From Candidatus Enterococcus ferrettii (lineage in GTDB: Bacteria > Bacillota > Bacilli > Lactobacillales > Enterococcaceae), in NCBI RefSeq assembly GCF_017377655.1, contig NZ_JAFREL010000003.1, positions 78,783 through 142,782 on the forward strand: 64,000 bases of DNA. The letters are read 5' to 3'. Below the pieces are notes generated by a model. That model saw nothing but the letters and a program-made list of their open reading frames with translations, made no database searches and was not told the origin of the DNA. Positions 33,107 through 41,964 of the stretch are shown piece by piece. Both the position numbers and the translations under genes were made by a program. Position 1 is the first letter of the stretch. The number at the start of each line of letters is the position of its first letter.

Positions 33107-35149
33107 CTACTGAATGTTCTTTAGGAAAAATTGTTTGATCTCAGTTGCCGTTTGCAAACCGAATAGTTCTTGCCGGTACTCTTCCTTCAACATACAGTTA
33201 TAAAAAGCTTGTACTGCTGTCTGGTGAAGATAATTATCAACTGGTGCAATCATCAGCAGAACCTTAGCAGAGAGTTTGTTCGAAAACCGTACTGGGTAAT
33301 CAAGCTTTAGCAAACTAAATCCCAGCTCATTTACGCCATCATTAAAGCCAGCATGAGGAATTGCTACCCCTGGAGCGATGACAAAATAGGGGAACCGTTC
33401 ATCATATTTTTCAATAATCTTATCAACAAAGGCTTGTTCAATAAAACGACTCTTAAGCAAAGGTTCAGCAACACATTGAATCGCTTCATTAAATGAAAAT
33501 TGCCGCTTCGATACCTTAATCCGTTCCTCTGGTAATAAACGATGGAATTTTGAATCCAAGACTAACTGTTCTTGTTTCTTTGGCAAATTGAAATACTCAT
33601 TCAACCGGCTTCGTAGTTTCTCTTCATCCGGCAAACGAACTTCTTTCTTAACTAGGTTTAAAATGTCTTCCACGCTTATCCCTTGCTCTCTATTGTAGAG
33701 CTCTTTATTAACCATGCGTATTAAACGCTGCCGATCCTCTTGCGTAAGTAAGGGGGACACTACAAAGATTTTCTTAGTCGTTCGTAAATAAATGGTGGAG
33801 AAAACAACTTCAATGTCTTCATAAACTAAAGGATTTTCATAAAATTCACGGGCAGAAATATTGCAGACAAAATCAATCATGGGAAAACATTGACCAAGTG
33901 TCTGATAAAGCAAGTTTGAAACAGATACACCATTCTCACATACGACGATTGCTCGTACTCTTTGTTGCTGCTCCATTAAGTATCCTTTAGTTAAAAAACT
34001 TTGGAAAATCAATCCAACATAAACCGTTTCTATCTCAGTAAATTGAATTTGGTAGTAATTTTCAAGGGGACGCAACGCTTGTTTGGCCATGGGGAAAACA
34101 GCTTGATATTCCTTAATTATTGGTTCGATGTCATGATCTTCATAAGGAATTCCATACTTTATTCGATAGATAGCTGGACCAAGATGCTGATAAAGCATTT
34201 GTTTCAGTCGTTTTCGATCTTCGAAAAAGATTACTGACCGTCTTTCGAAGCGTTCAATTACCGCATCAATCACTTCCCCTAACTGGGGCATTTTCTCTCC
34301 GCGACTTTTGATAACATTCGCACTTAATAATTGAATGACTAAAAAGGCTTTTTCCTTCTTAGATGCTTCATTGCAAAGATTCGCACCAGCCATCGCTTGA
34401 GTAATCCTTTGATAATCTGAGGCAGCTATAATTTGGATAATTGCTCGGTATTCTCCAGTTGAAATTTCCTGATAGTTTAAACATCGTACTCTTAACAGAG
34501 GGATTAATAAACAAAGCAGCTTCAATTGTCGATTTGAAAATTGCGTGTGCAGCAACCTTTCCAGCTTAAGCAGTTTTTCTTTTTCTTGGTATATTTCAGT
34601 CAATTCAATAGTTGTATAGGTTACCAACAATTTTTCCTGCGCTTTTCCGTCAATCAATAAATGGAGCTGTCGAATCAGCATAATTCGAATGGCAATCTCT
34701 TTCCCTAAAAAATAATAGCCCGTTTTTCTAGAATACCCTACTTGAATATCCTCTTTTACTAGCTGCTCCTTAATTAAGGCCAAATCATTAACGATTGTAT
34801 TTTTACTTACATGCAACTGATTTGCTAATACGTTTAAGGAAGTGTATTTTTGTGTAAAAATAATCAATGTCATAAGGATTAACCGGGTTTTCCGACTCAA
34901 TGCATAGAGCTGTTCCGTTTCCACCGAATGCTCCAGTTGTTCTAATTCTTCTAAATCTAAGCTGACCCATAACCGTTTGTTTTTCCTGACAATCGGCGGG
35001 TATCCATGCTCCTCTAACAGCACATTAATTTTCTTTAATATTGTTTCACTTTTACCTGTATCTAAAACTAGCTTTTTTTGCAAACTACCCAAGCCAATAC
35101 CTGGTGAACGAACAATTTCGGCTAACATATCAAGTGTTTCATCTTTCAT
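33107..35149 (-). CDS. PRD-type PTS regulator (BglG/MtlR family) with EIIB and EIIA domains
   Basis: This 680-residue regulator has an N-terminal helix-turn-helix region (about 1-130, second motif SLNVLANQLHVSKNTIVNDL), two PTS regulation domains (about 185-400), a GatB-like EIIB domain (about 400-490, VVCENGVSVSNLL) and a C-terminal EIIA type 2 domain (about 535-675) with the phosphorylatable His in APGVAIPHAG. Phosphorylation by HPr and EIIs tunes its activity. It is the last gene of the operon it probably activates. GTG or ATG start (ATG 35149 chosen) follows GGAGGCGATAC. A hairpin precedes it and may lower its expression. Confidence 0.9.
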   Translation of the reverse strand: MKDETLDMLAEIVRSPGIGLGSLQKKLVLDTGKSETILKKINVLLEEHGYPPIVRKNKRLWVSLDLEELEQLEHSVETEQLYALSRKTRLILMTLIIFTQKYTSLNVLANQLHVSKNTIVNDLALIKEQLVKEDIQVGYSRKTGYYFLGKEIAIRIMLIRQLHLLIDGKAQEKLLVTYTTIELTEIYQEKEKLLKLERLLHTQFSNRQLKLLCLLIPLLRVRCLNYQEISTGEYRAIIQIIAASDYQRITQAMAGANLCNEASKKEKAFLVIQLLSANVIKSRGEKMPQLGEVIDAVIERFERRSVIFFEDRKRLKQMLYQHLGPAIYRIKYGIPYEDHDIEPIIKEYQAVFPMAKQALRPLENYYQIQFTEIETVYVGLIFQSFLTKGYLMEQQQRVRAIVVCENGVSVSNLLYQTLGQCFPMIDFVCNISAREFYENPLVYEDIEVVFSTIYLRTTKKIFVVSPLLTQEDRQRLIRMVNKELYNREQGISVEDILNLVKKEVRLPDEEKLRSRLNEYFNLPKKQEQLVLDSKFHRLLPEERIKVSKRQFSFNEAIQCVAEPLLKSRFIEQAFVDKIIEKYDERFPYFVIAPGVAIPHAGFNDGVNELGFSLLKLDYPVRFSNKLSAKVLLMIAPVDNYLHQTAVQAFYNCMLKEEYRQELFGLQTATEIKQFFLKNIQ

Positions 35150-35175
35150 CACGTATCGCCTCCAAAAACAATAAC

Positions 35176-35211
35176 AAGCTGGGATAAAGTCAACGGACTC
35201 TATCCTAGCTT
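35176..35211 (-). terminator. Internal hairpin before the PRD regulator gene
   Basis: AAGCTGGGATAAAGTC (35176-35191) and GACTCTATCCTAGCTT (35196-35211) pair almost fully around a four-base loop. On the minus strand GTTATTGTTTTT follows. It lies between the dehydrogenase and regulator genes, so partial termination would keep regulator levels low. Confidence 0.65.
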
Positions 35212-35216
35212 ATCAT

Positions 35217-36266
35217 TTATCGCACTTCCATATCACTATACCCTTTAGCTAAATAATCATTAACAACTTTTTTTAATAAAAAGGGAGATCGGGGTATCGC
35301 ATCTATCGTATCTCCTGCAATGTGTGGCGTTAACGTGACATTATCCAATTTTAATAGTGGATCATCAGCCGTAATTGGTTCCGTCCAACTAACATCCAAG
35401 GCTGCTCCAGCAATTTTCTTTTCAGCTAATACCTTTATCAAATCGTCTTTGCAAACTAAATCTGCCCGTGCTGTATTAATTAAATAGCTGCCAGGCTTCA
35501 TCAATTTCAAATAATGTTGATTCACCATCTCTTTTGTCTCTTCTGTCACTCGCATATGAAGGGAAATAATATCTGCTTGCTGGAACAATTCTGCAAGATC
35601 TGAAACAAACTCCACAAGTAATCCCTCTGATTGAACTCGCTGCTGATCTACAAAGGGATCATAGACAATTACCGGAACCTTTAGCCCGTTTAGTCTCTCA
35701 ATGACTTGTTTTCCGATATACCCCACACCTACAATCCCAACCGTTAAGTTAGGTAAAATTGTTTTGTAAGGATCATTGGCAAAGCTTTTTTCCCACTTGC
35801 CATTCTTGATCGCTGCATGTGCTCGTGCGATATTTCGTGTTTCTGCATACATCAAACCCACTGTGAAATCGGCTACTGGCTCGGCATTGCGAATTACGTG
35901 TAGAAAGGGCAACTTTAACTCTCTGACTGTCTCTACATGAACATTCTCGATTCCACCTCGACAGGTACCAATCAGCTTGAGTTTTTTCCCCGCTTCAAGC
36001 ATCGCTTTAGATATTGGTGCATAATGGCAAAATAGATAATCAGCTTCAGGTAAATCCGCTAATATGCCTTCTGGAATTTCTACTGCTTCAGGGCCGCCAC
36101 GTTCAATTGCCAAAATGTGTTCTTGAAATTCATCTTTACTTAATTCAGAATGCCATTCATATACAGCAATATCTAATGCTTGATCTTTAGCAAACGCCAT
36201 CTCTTTAACTGCCTCAATCAATGTTTCACTTTTAACCAAGGCATCTCCAATTACAACGACTTTCAT
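35217..36266 (-). CDS. D-2-hydroxyacid dehydrogenase family protein
   Basis: This 349-residue NAD-dependent dehydrogenase of the D-isomer-specific family has the nucleotide motif VGIVGVGYIGKQV and the catalytic Arg (NTARADLV), Glu (ALDVSWTEP) and His (LTPHIAGD). It interconverts a 2-hydroxy acid and a 2-oxo acid. I chose ATG at 36266, with GGAGCTTGTGAT upstream; upstream in-frame codons overlap the EIIC gene. It lies in a PTS operon with a class II aldolase, so its substrate is probably a phosphorylated sugar acid. Relatives are often annotated as phosphoglycerate dehydrogenase-like. Confidence 0.87.
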   Translation of the reverse strand: MKVVVIGDALVKSETLIEAVKEMAFAKDQALDIAVYEWHSELSKDEFQEHILAIERGGPEAVEIPEGILADLPEADYLFCHYAPISKAMLEAGKKLKLIGTCRGGIENVHVETVRELKLPFLHVIRNAEPVADFTVGLMYAETRNIARAHAAIKNGKWEKSFANDPYKTILPNLTVGIVGVGYIGKQVIERLNGLKVPVIVYDPFVDQQRVQSEGLLVEFVSDLAELFQQADIISLHMRVTEETKEMVNQHYLKLMKPGSYLINTARADLVCKDDLIKVLAEKKIAGAALDVSWTEPITADDPLLKLDNVTLTPHIAGDTIDAIPRSPFLLKKVVNDYLAKGYSDMEVR

Positions 36267-36279
36267 ATCACAAGCTCCT

Positions 36280-37698
36280 TTATATTTCTTGTTTAGCATC
36301 AAGCTTTTCTGCTTCTTTTAGTTCACCCGCTCGTTCTAGATAGTCTGTAATGCTTTCCTTTTTCGTTTTTACTAGGATAAACAAAAGAACATACACCACA
36401 ACTGTCAAACCGATAAACAAAGGATTTTGAGTTAAGAAAATCAAGAACAGTGAACCCAAGAAATAATTTCCTAACACAACAAAACTAGCAATCAATAACG
36501 CGCCTTCAGGGATAGACACCCCGACACTTTTGGCCACTTCAGTAAATATCGGTGCAACCGCAGTAATGATATATAAATTAACAGATAGAATAATAGTTCC
36601 AGAAATCAAGGATTTAAAGATATTCCCTTTCGAAATCGCGATAATCGGTTGAATAATATACGGGATGGCGATTAAATCTACCATTGGCAAGGTCTCATTT
36701 CCAGGCAATGCAATGGCTAATATCAAGATAATTGGAATTAACAATAAACCAGTTAGAAGAGTAGCTGGTTCTCCATAACCAGCTGCATCATTGATAGCCA
36801 AATACCATTCTCTGCCTTTGCCAGAACTCTTCGCAGATTTCTTGGTCGCATCGGTAATACTGGTAAATGCTGAAGCAAAGATACCAGCAATTTTTGGAAA
36901 AATTGCCATAATAGCAGCTGTTGCTATTCCTACACTAGCAATTTCACCCCAGGCTGCCAGATCGCTCAAACGCATAAAATTCCCTGCCAAGCCCAGTAGC
37001 AAACCTAAAACTAGACCCAATGTTACTGGTTCACCTAGAAATCCTAAACGTTTTTGGACATTTTCAGGATTCCATTTAATTTTATTCGCCCCAAGCTTAT
37101 TCAAAATCCAGTCCATTACAATTGCATAGGGAACCTGTGTTACATCATGGGGGGCTGCAATAGTGGTTCCTGGATAGCCATAGTAATTACTCCATCGTTT
37201 TGCTAATACCTCAGTGAATAGTAATGTAAATAGATTTGCTAATATCATTAATCCAATGGATAGGATCAAATTACTCGTCACGATATATAGCATAGAACCC
37301 CAAAGCATAAACGAATAGTTATTCCATAAATCAGAAGCCATAAAAATATTCGTAAATTTTAATAAGAATAAAAGCACTTGGATCAACAAGCCAACACCTA
37401 AAAAGATCATTCCTACTTGAGTGGAATAAGCTACCACGCTCGTTGCTTGCCACCCCGTATCTAAAATCCGTAGGTTCACTCCTGTATGCTCAACCATTCT
37501 ATTAACTACCGGCGTAACGATAGGGGTATATGCGCCGATCAGCATATTAAATCCTGTCAAACCAATTCCTGCATTCAAAGCAGCTTGAAACGCTCGTTTC
37601 GGTTTTACCTTTAAGAACATTGCAATGATAAAAATCACAAATGGAACAACAATCGATGCACCAAAGGCGTCCATAATATTTGATAATACCTGTAACAT
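36280..37698 (-). CDS. PTS permease EIIC, galactitol (GatC) family
   Basis: This 472-residue integral membrane protein with about 11-12 segments matches the GatC/SgcC galactitol-type EIIC family: FGASIVVPFVIFIIAMFLKV, NAGIGLTGFNMLIGAYTP and FLGEPVTLGLVLGL. It carries the substrate for the EIIB and EIIA encoded just upstream in the same operon. The family transports galactitol, other polyols and some sugar acids; with a D-2-hydroxyacid dehydrogenase and an aldolase beside it, a sugar acid is a possible cargo. Confidence 0.9.
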   Translation of the reverse strand: MLQVLSNIMDAFGASIVVPFVIFIIAMFLKVKPKRAFQAALNAGIGLTGFNMLIGAYTPIVTPVVNRMVEHTGVNLRILDTGWQATSVVAYSTQVGMIFLGVGLLIQVLLFLLKFTNIFMASDLWNNYSFMLWGSMLYIVTSNLILSIGLMILANLFTLLFTEVLAKRWSNYYGYPGTTIAAPHDVTQVPYAIVMDWILNKLGANKIKWNPENVQKRLGFLGEPVTLGLVLGLLLGLAGNFMRLSDLAAWGEIASVGIATAAIMAIFPKIAGIFASAFTSITDATKKSAKSSGKGREWYLAINDAAGYGEPATLLTGLLLIPIILILAIALPGNETLPMVDLIAIPYIIQPIIAISKGNIFKSLISGTIILSVNLYIITAVAPIFTEVAKSVGVSIPEGALLIASFVVLGNYFLGSLFLIFLTQNPLFIGLTVVVYVLLFILVKTKKESITDYLERAGELKEAEKLDAKQEI

Positions 37699-37709
37699 AA
37701 TTATCCCCC

Positions 37710-38009
37710 TTATCCCACTAAATCTTTAGCAGTGGCTAACAACTCTTCGATAAACTCTTCTTCTCCCATCCCGGTTAAAAATCCCACCGCATTAATCGTT
37801 GGAATATCATAAGTGCTGATTAACGGACTGGTGTGAACAATCATATCGTATGACCCGCTGCTTAATACTCCATCTACCCCCCCTGGATTCACCTCTACTG
37901 TTTTTGCATTGAATCCATTGTCCTCCAACAAATCCTTTACCTTATTGGCAATCATGGAACTCGTTACAGTCCCTGACCCACACACTGAGACAATATTTAA
38001 TGTTTTCAT
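37710..38009 (-). CDS. PTS EIIB, galactitol (GatB) family
   Basis: This is a 99-residue EIIB with the phosphocysteine loop VCGSGTVTSSM (Cys10) at the N-terminus. I chose ATG at 38009, which overlaps the EIIA stop (ATGA) and follows AGGAAAAG, so the two are translationally coupled. It passes phosphate from EIIA to the sugar carried by the adjacent EIIC. Confidence 0.9.
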   Translation of the reverse strand: MKTLNIVSVCGSGTVTSSMIANKVKDLLEDNGFNAKTVEVNPGGVDGVLSSGSYDMIVHTSPLISTYDIPTINAVGFLTGMGEEEFIEELLATAKDLVG

Positions 38010-38506
38010 TTTACTTTTCCTCCTATACACCCAATTTGTTTACTTAGCAGTTCAAACAGTTTCTTTTCAGTATCTGCCTTCATCAACTGATCCATGGCAG
38101 CCTCATCATTAAAAATCTTCATCAATGTTTGCAACAATGATAATTGCATATCGTTTTTACTGAATCCTAAAACAAAAATTAACTCTGGATAGACGAAAAC
38201 TTTGTCTTCTGGGAAAGTTCCCATTTGGTGAAAAACAATTTTTTCCGCTGGCTTCAAGACATAAATAAAAGGTTCTTTGACAAACAACGCATCTGTATGA
38301 GGAATAGCTACTTCAACTGTTTTCGTCGCTAAACCAGTAGGAAAAGAATCTTCTCTCTTTTGAAGCTGCTGCCCATATTCTTTTACAACATATCCTTTGT
38401 TGAACAAATGATCAGATATATACATAAATAGATCTGTCCGACTAGTTGCTTCTACAGATAAATCAATCAGATCTTCTCTCAAAATCTTATTTAAGCTCAA
38501 ACTCAT
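38006..38506 (-). CDS. PTS EIIA, fructose/mannitol type
   Basis: This 166-residue EIIA type 2 protein has the phosphorylated His70 in VEVAIPHTDALF and the family block REDSFPTGLATKTVE. It receives phosphate from HPr and feeds the GatB-like EIIB downstream. It overlaps that gene by four bases and lies 16 bases after the class II aldolase gene. Confidence 0.92.
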   Translation of the reverse strand: MSLSLNKILREDLIDLSVEATSRTDLFMYISDHLFNKGYVVKEYGQQLQKREDSFPTGLATKTVEVAIPHTDALFVKEPFIYVLKPAEKIVFHQMGTFPEDKVFVYPELIFVLGFSKNDMQLSLLQTLMKIFNDEAAMDQLMKADTEKKLFELLSKQIGCIGGKVK

Positions 38507-38522
38507 CCTCCACCTAACTACA

Positions 38523-39167
38523 CTATTTTTGACCGTAAGACTTAAATTTTTCCAGCATGAATGCTACTTCATCATCTTCCAAAATTACTGGTACGCCCAC
38601 CGATTTTGTTCGCCAATAGACTTCTGCCATTCGTTCTGTTTCTTCAGCAATTGAAAAAGCATTTGGCAAATCGTAGGAAGCTGTCAACAACCCATGATTG
38701 GCTAAAAAGCATGCATAACGATCTTCCATTGCTTGATAAGAATTTTCTGCCAGCTCCCACGTTCCAAAGGATGCATAATCAGCACAACGAATATCCTTGC
38801 CACCTGCGATAGCAATATAATAGTTGGACGCTGGCAAATCCCAACGTAACGTAGCCATCGTTGTACTAAATGGTGAGTGTGTATGAACCACAGAACGTAT
38901 ATCTGGCCGTCGCATGTAATAAATGCGATGCATGTCTAGTTCACTAGATGGCTTGCGCTCGCTGTCAACAACTTCACCAGATAGTTTTGCCACCACCACA
39001 TCTTCTGGCAAAGTTTCAAAATAATCAATGCCGCTTGGACTGATGGCCATTAAATCCAACTCTGGATCATAAATACTGATATTCCCTCCTGTACCCTTAG
39101 TTAACCCACTAGTAATCAGTCGTTTACCATACTCTACAATTTGTTTTCTTTGCTGCTCCATCAACAC
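38523..39167 (-). CDS. Class II aldolase (L-fuculose-phosphate aldolase family)
   Basis: This 214-residue zinc-dependent aldolase has the metal ligands His95 and His97 (VVHTHSPF) and His158 (ANHGLLT), the catalytic Glu76 (SSELDMH) and the phosphate-binding GTGGNIS near 26-31. Such enzymes split phosphorylated ketoses or sugar acids to DHAP or a decarboxylated product plus an aldehyde. It is the first gene of the PTS operon. GTG at 39167 is chosen because GGGGGAG lies six bases upstream; ATG at 39161 would be too far. The exact substrate is unknown: FucA, RhaD, AraD-like and OtnC-like roles are all possible. Confidence 0.88.
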   Translation of the reverse strand: MLMEQQRKQIVEYGKRLITSGLTKGTGGNISIYDPELDLMAISPSGIDYFETLPEDVVVAKLSGEVVDSERKPSSELDMHRIYYMRRPDIRSVVHTHSPFSTTMATLRWDLPASNYYIAIAGGKDIRCADYASFGTWELAENSYQAMEDRYACFLANHGLLTASYDLPNAFSIAEETERMAEVYWRTKSVGVPVILEDDEVAFMLEKFKSYGQK

Positions 39168-39218
39168 GATTTACTCCCCCTTTGTGTATCCATAGTCTAA
39201 TAAAAATTCGCATCCTTT

Positions 39219-39232
39219 TGAATACGTTTTCA
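39219..39232 (-). promoter_or_regulatory. cre site upstream of the aldolase-PTS operon
   Basis: On the minus strand TGAAAACGTATTCA fits the cre consensus TGNAANCGNWNNCW at every defined position. It lies about 55 bases before the aldolase start, so CcpA repression of this operon is likely. Confidence 0.8.
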
Positions 39233-39305
39233 GACCAAATATAAACAAATTGCAGTTATTCACTGGTACGTTCTACGTATTTTATGATGAAGTATCTGAA
39301 AAAAA

Positions 39306-39343
39306 GCAGTGAAAAAGACAAATAAAATCGTCTTTTTCACTGC
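39306..39343 (-). terminator. Terminator of the thiamine operon
   Basis: GCAGTGAAAAAGAC (39306-39319) and GTCTTTTTCACTGC (39330-39343) pair perfectly, and on the minus strand seven T follow. It lies directly after the cupin gene. Confidence 0.9.
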
Positions 39344-39359
39344 TTTGTGTTTAATAGTT

Positions 39360-39686
39360 TTACAAAAAATCTTCGCGAATCGGTGTAAAGGTATCGATTA
39401 ATTCTGATCCAGCTTCTAATGGAATACATCCATGACGAACATCCGATTCAAATCGGAGGAAATCGCCAGGACCTACTAAATATTCTTGATTCTCTTCAAA
39501 AAATTTGAATTTTCCTTTTACGATATATGTTACCTGTTCTTCAGGATGACTGTGCAAGGTAGTCTCCTCAGCAACTTTCTTAAAACGAACGCGAACAGCC
39601 ATTATTTCCTCACTATGCGTTACTACACAGCGCTCAGTATTTTCATCTACTTGCTGGAATACTTGATCCTTTTGATAACTAATCAT
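39360..39686 (-). CDS. Small cupin protein in the thiamine operon
   Basis: This 108-residue single-domain cupin has metal-binding residues in LHSHPEEQVTYIV (two His, one Glu) and a later His in VRHGCIP, plus the GPGDFLRF turn. I chose ATG at 39686, with GGAGGATATCT upstream. It follows thiE by 16 bases and ends at the operon terminator, so it is co-transcribed with thiamine salvage genes. Cupins of this kind may be sugar isomerases, dioxygenases or sensors; its function is unknown. Confidence 0.82.
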   Translation of the reverse strand: MISYQKDQVFQQVDENTERCVVTHSEEIMAVRVRFKKVAEETTLHSHPEEQVTYIVKGKFKFFEENQEYLVGPGDFLRFESDVRHGCIPLEAGSELIDTFTPIREDFL

Positions 39687-39702
39687 GAGATATCCTCCTA
39701 AT

Positions 39703-40326
39703 TTATAATGCCTCCGCCGCAGTTCGCAGCTGCTGAACCCTTTGAGGGACATTGTTTGCTCTCATAATATCGCTGACTATTGATATACCAACAATCCCTG
39801 AATCAGTCAGCGCTGAAAGATTTTCTAAGTTAATCCCGCCAATGGCTACTACTGGCAAAGCCGCTGACTTCGTAATCTCTTTTAACGTAGCAATGGGTGT
39901 CAGCTGGGAATCTTTCGTCTGTGTAGGAAAGATTGCTCCAACTCCTAAATAGTCAGCCCCTTCTGACTGGGCTTCTAGGCTTCGTTCCAGTGACTTAGCT
40001 GATACCCCTAGAAACTTATCTGGTCCCAATAAATAGCGGGCTACCGACACAGGAAGCTCGTCATCCCCAATGTGCAATCCATCGGCATCGACAGCTAAAC
40101 AGATATCTAAGCGATCGTTGATAATCAAAGGAACACGATAGCGTGATGTAACTTCTTTTACCTTTAAAGCTAGTTGATAAAAGTCGTACGTAGATAATTC
40201 CTTCTCCCGAAGCTGAACAAGGGTCACTCCATTCTGACAAGCCTCTTCAATGATAGTTAAAAACTGTTCCTCTGTGAAATCATAACGTCCAGTAACTAAA
40301 TAGAGTGTTAGCAGCTCTTTTTTCAT
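39703..40326 (-). CDS. thiE: Thiamine phosphate synthase
   Basis: This 207-residue enzyme joins HMP pyrophosphate with thiazole phosphate to make thiamine phosphate in the cytoplasm. Motifs are [40 protein letters not shown] and [12 protein letters not shown] chose ATG at 40326, which overlaps the thiM stop (ATGA) and has GAAGGGGATAA upstream. With thiM it allows salvage of thiazole. No HMP kinase gene (thiD) is visible in the window, so HMP-PP must come from elsewhere. Confidence 0.95.
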   Translation of the reverse strand: MKKELLTLYLVTGRYDFTEEQFLTIIEEACQNGVTLVQLREKELSTYDFYQLALKVKEVTSRYRVPLIINDRLDICLAVDADGLHIGDDELPVSVARYLLGPDKFLGVSAKSLERSLEAQSEGADYLGVGAIFPTQTKDSQLTPIATLKEITKSAALPVVAIGGINLENLSALTDSGIVGISIVSDIMRANNVPQRVQQLRTAAEAL

Positions 40327-41144
40327 CGTATTATCCCCTTCACTTGTTTGTACCATTCCTGATTCATCAATAGTGACAATTGGTTCAATGTAGCTTGACG
40401 AAAATCAGCCAAGCCCTCTGGCACCAGCTCCTTCGCCTTTTCACCGCAACAATTAAAATAGCTTACTGCTGCTGCAACCGCTGGAAAAGCTTCTAATCCT
40501 ATCCCTAATAATGCCGCAATTAAAGCCCCCACGATATCTCCAGTTCCGGTAAAACAGTCAAGCTCAGACACACCATTTTGCAGCAAACAATTAGTCGTCT
40601 GATTTACAACCACATCTACTGCGCCTGTAGCAAGAAAAGTCGTGTGTGGATACTCGGCGGCTAAGACTTCCAGCGCTGCTGTTAATTCTTTTAGCGCTGC
40701 TTCCGATTGATCAAACGAACTCCCGTCAACTCCTCGTCCATGGCTTTCCAACATACATAATGCCCGCATCTCAGAGATATTCCCCTTCACTACCTCAGGC
40801 TGCTTTTTCATTAATTGCAGCGTCAGCTCTGCTCGCAAAGGACTGGCTGCCAAGCCAACCACATCTATCACCGTCGGCTTATGATTCTCCTCAGCAAAAC
40901 GGCTGGCTTCTAAAATATTGGCCTCTCGCTGTGGCGAAATATGACCTAAATTCAACAATAAACTGTCTGTTTGCTGGAAAAAGGCTGGAAATTCACGGGC
41001 ATCATCTGCCATTACCGGTTTAGCACCGATATATAATAAAGCATTTGCCATTGACTCACAGGTAATTTCATTGGAAATGCACTGAACCAACGGTGATGTT
41101 GCTAAAGGAAAGATTGTTTTGACCATTTCAGATAATCCGTTCAT
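40323..41144 (-). CDS. thiM: Hydroxyethylthiazole kinase
   Basis: This 273-residue kinase phosphorylates 4-methyl-5-hydroxyethylthiazole. The N-terminal [12 protein letters not shown], the metal region [13 protein letters not shown] and [11 protein letters not shown] are family features. The active-site loop reads [13 protein letters not shown]: position 203 is Asp where well-studied ThiM proteins have Cys (G-x-GC). The related ribokinases use Asp there, so this may be a more active natural variant. It overlaps both neighbours by four bases (thiW stop and thiE start). Confidence 0.92.
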   Translation of the reverse strand: MNGLSEMVKTIFPLATSPLVQCISNEITCESMANALLYIGAKPVMADDAREFPAFFQQTDSLLLNLGHISPQREANILEASRFAEENHKPTVIDVVGLAASPLRAELTLQLMKKQPEVVKGNISEMRALCMLESHGRGVDGSSFDQSEAALKELTAALEVLAAEYPHTTFLATGAVDVVVNQTTNCLLQNGVSELDCFTGTGDIVGALIAALLGIGLEAFPAVAAAVSYFNCCGEKAKELVPEGLADFRQATLNQLSLLMNQEWYKQVKGIIR

Positions 41145-41659
41145 GATTGTTCACTCCTTAAAAATAAGTGCTGACATCTTTTAAATACAGGCACCCGATA
41201 CAAAAGTTTCCATACAAAGTAGGCGACCAGTGATCCAATCAAGGTAGCCCCGACAAATCTAGGGGTGTAAATCAGCCAGTACATTCCCTGCTGACTTCCG
41301 GTAAACAAGACCATTACTGGATACGATAGTAACGAACCAATAATTCCCGTTCCGATAATTTCTCCCAAAATAGCTCCGTATAAATTATTGGTCATTCGAT
41401 ACAACAGTCCCGCTAAAAATGCCCCAAAAACGGCACCCGTTAATGCCAATGGCGGAATTCCCAACAACAACATTCGGATAATTCCACAGCACAGTGCCAT
41501 CAAGGTTCCATATAAAGGCCCTAGTAATCCCCCTGCCAGCACATTCATCACACTCGACATCGGCGCCATCCCCTCTACTCGGAAAAGTGGCGACAAAACT
41601 ACATCTAGAGCAATCATCATTGCCAACAACATCATTTTCTGCAGCTTCTCTCTTTGCAA
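41141..41659 (-). CDS. thiW: ThiW, substrate-binding membrane subunit for thiazole uptake
   Basis: This 172-residue hydrophobic protein with about five membrane segments matches the ThiW family, an ECF-transporter S component thought to import the thiazole precursor and to share the common ECF energising module encoded elsewhere. LSPLFRVEGMAPMSSVMNVL is characteristic. It is the first gene behind the TPP riboswitch, so it is shut off when thiamine pyrophosphate is plentiful, and overlaps thiM by four bases. Confidence 0.92.
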   Translation of the reverse strand: MQREKLQKMMLLAMMIALDVVLSPLFRVEGMAPMSSVMNVLAGGLLGPLYGTLMALCCGIIRMLLLGIPPLALTGAVFGAFLAGLLYRMTNNLYGAILGEIIGTGIIGSLLSYPVMVLFTGSQQGMYWLIYTPRFVGATLIGSLVAYFVWKLLYRVPVFKRCQHLFLRSEQS

Positions 41660-41689
41660 CCTTCAACATCCTTCCTTAACTTCAAAAAC

Positions 41690-41727
41690 AAAAAGACTCC
41701 TCACTAAATAGAAGCAAGAGGAGTCTT
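41690..41727 (-). terminator. Riboswitch-controlled terminator before thiW
   Basis: AAGACTCCTC (41693-41702) and GAGGAGTCTT (41718-41727) form a strong stem with a TTTTTG tail on the minus strand, 31 bases before thiW. A further hairpin GCCCG/CGGGC (41735-41758) lies between it and the riboswitch core and may belong to the switching structure. Confidence 0.85.
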
Positions 41728-41776
41728 AAAAAAAGCCCGACCAAATAAATGGACGGGCGAGATTCATGGTTGTACG

Positions 41777-41849
41777 ACATTTCCCTGCGCCAGTTCTAAC
41801 TGTTTCAGGTTCCATGGGTATAATCTCAGCTTTGCAGCACCCCAAATGT
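41777..41849 (-). promoter_or_regulatory. TPP riboswitch (THI box)
   Basis: On the minus strand the conserved cores appear in order: GGGGTGC, GCTGAGATTATACCC, GAACCTGA, ACTGGCGCAGGGAA. The ends ACATTT and AAATGT can pair as helix P1. It precedes thiW-thiM-thiE and is followed by a terminator, so TPP binding should stop transcription. Confidence 0.95.
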
Positions 41850-41873
41850 TTCTATTTATGAAATTGTGGTTAA

Positions 41874-41882
41874 AGTATAGCA
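41874..41882 (-). promoter_or_regulatory. Extended -10 promoter of the thiamine operon
   Basis: TGCTATACT on the minus strand lies about 25 bases upstream of the riboswitch core. No good -35 is visible; the TGn extension can compensate. Confidence 0.6.
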
Positions 41883-41964
41883 TAATTTTTTTCATTCTAA
41901 CAGGTATCTCAGCAGATTTATCCTAAAAGCTGTGCTATCCTTACCACATAGAAAGGAGCTTTTT

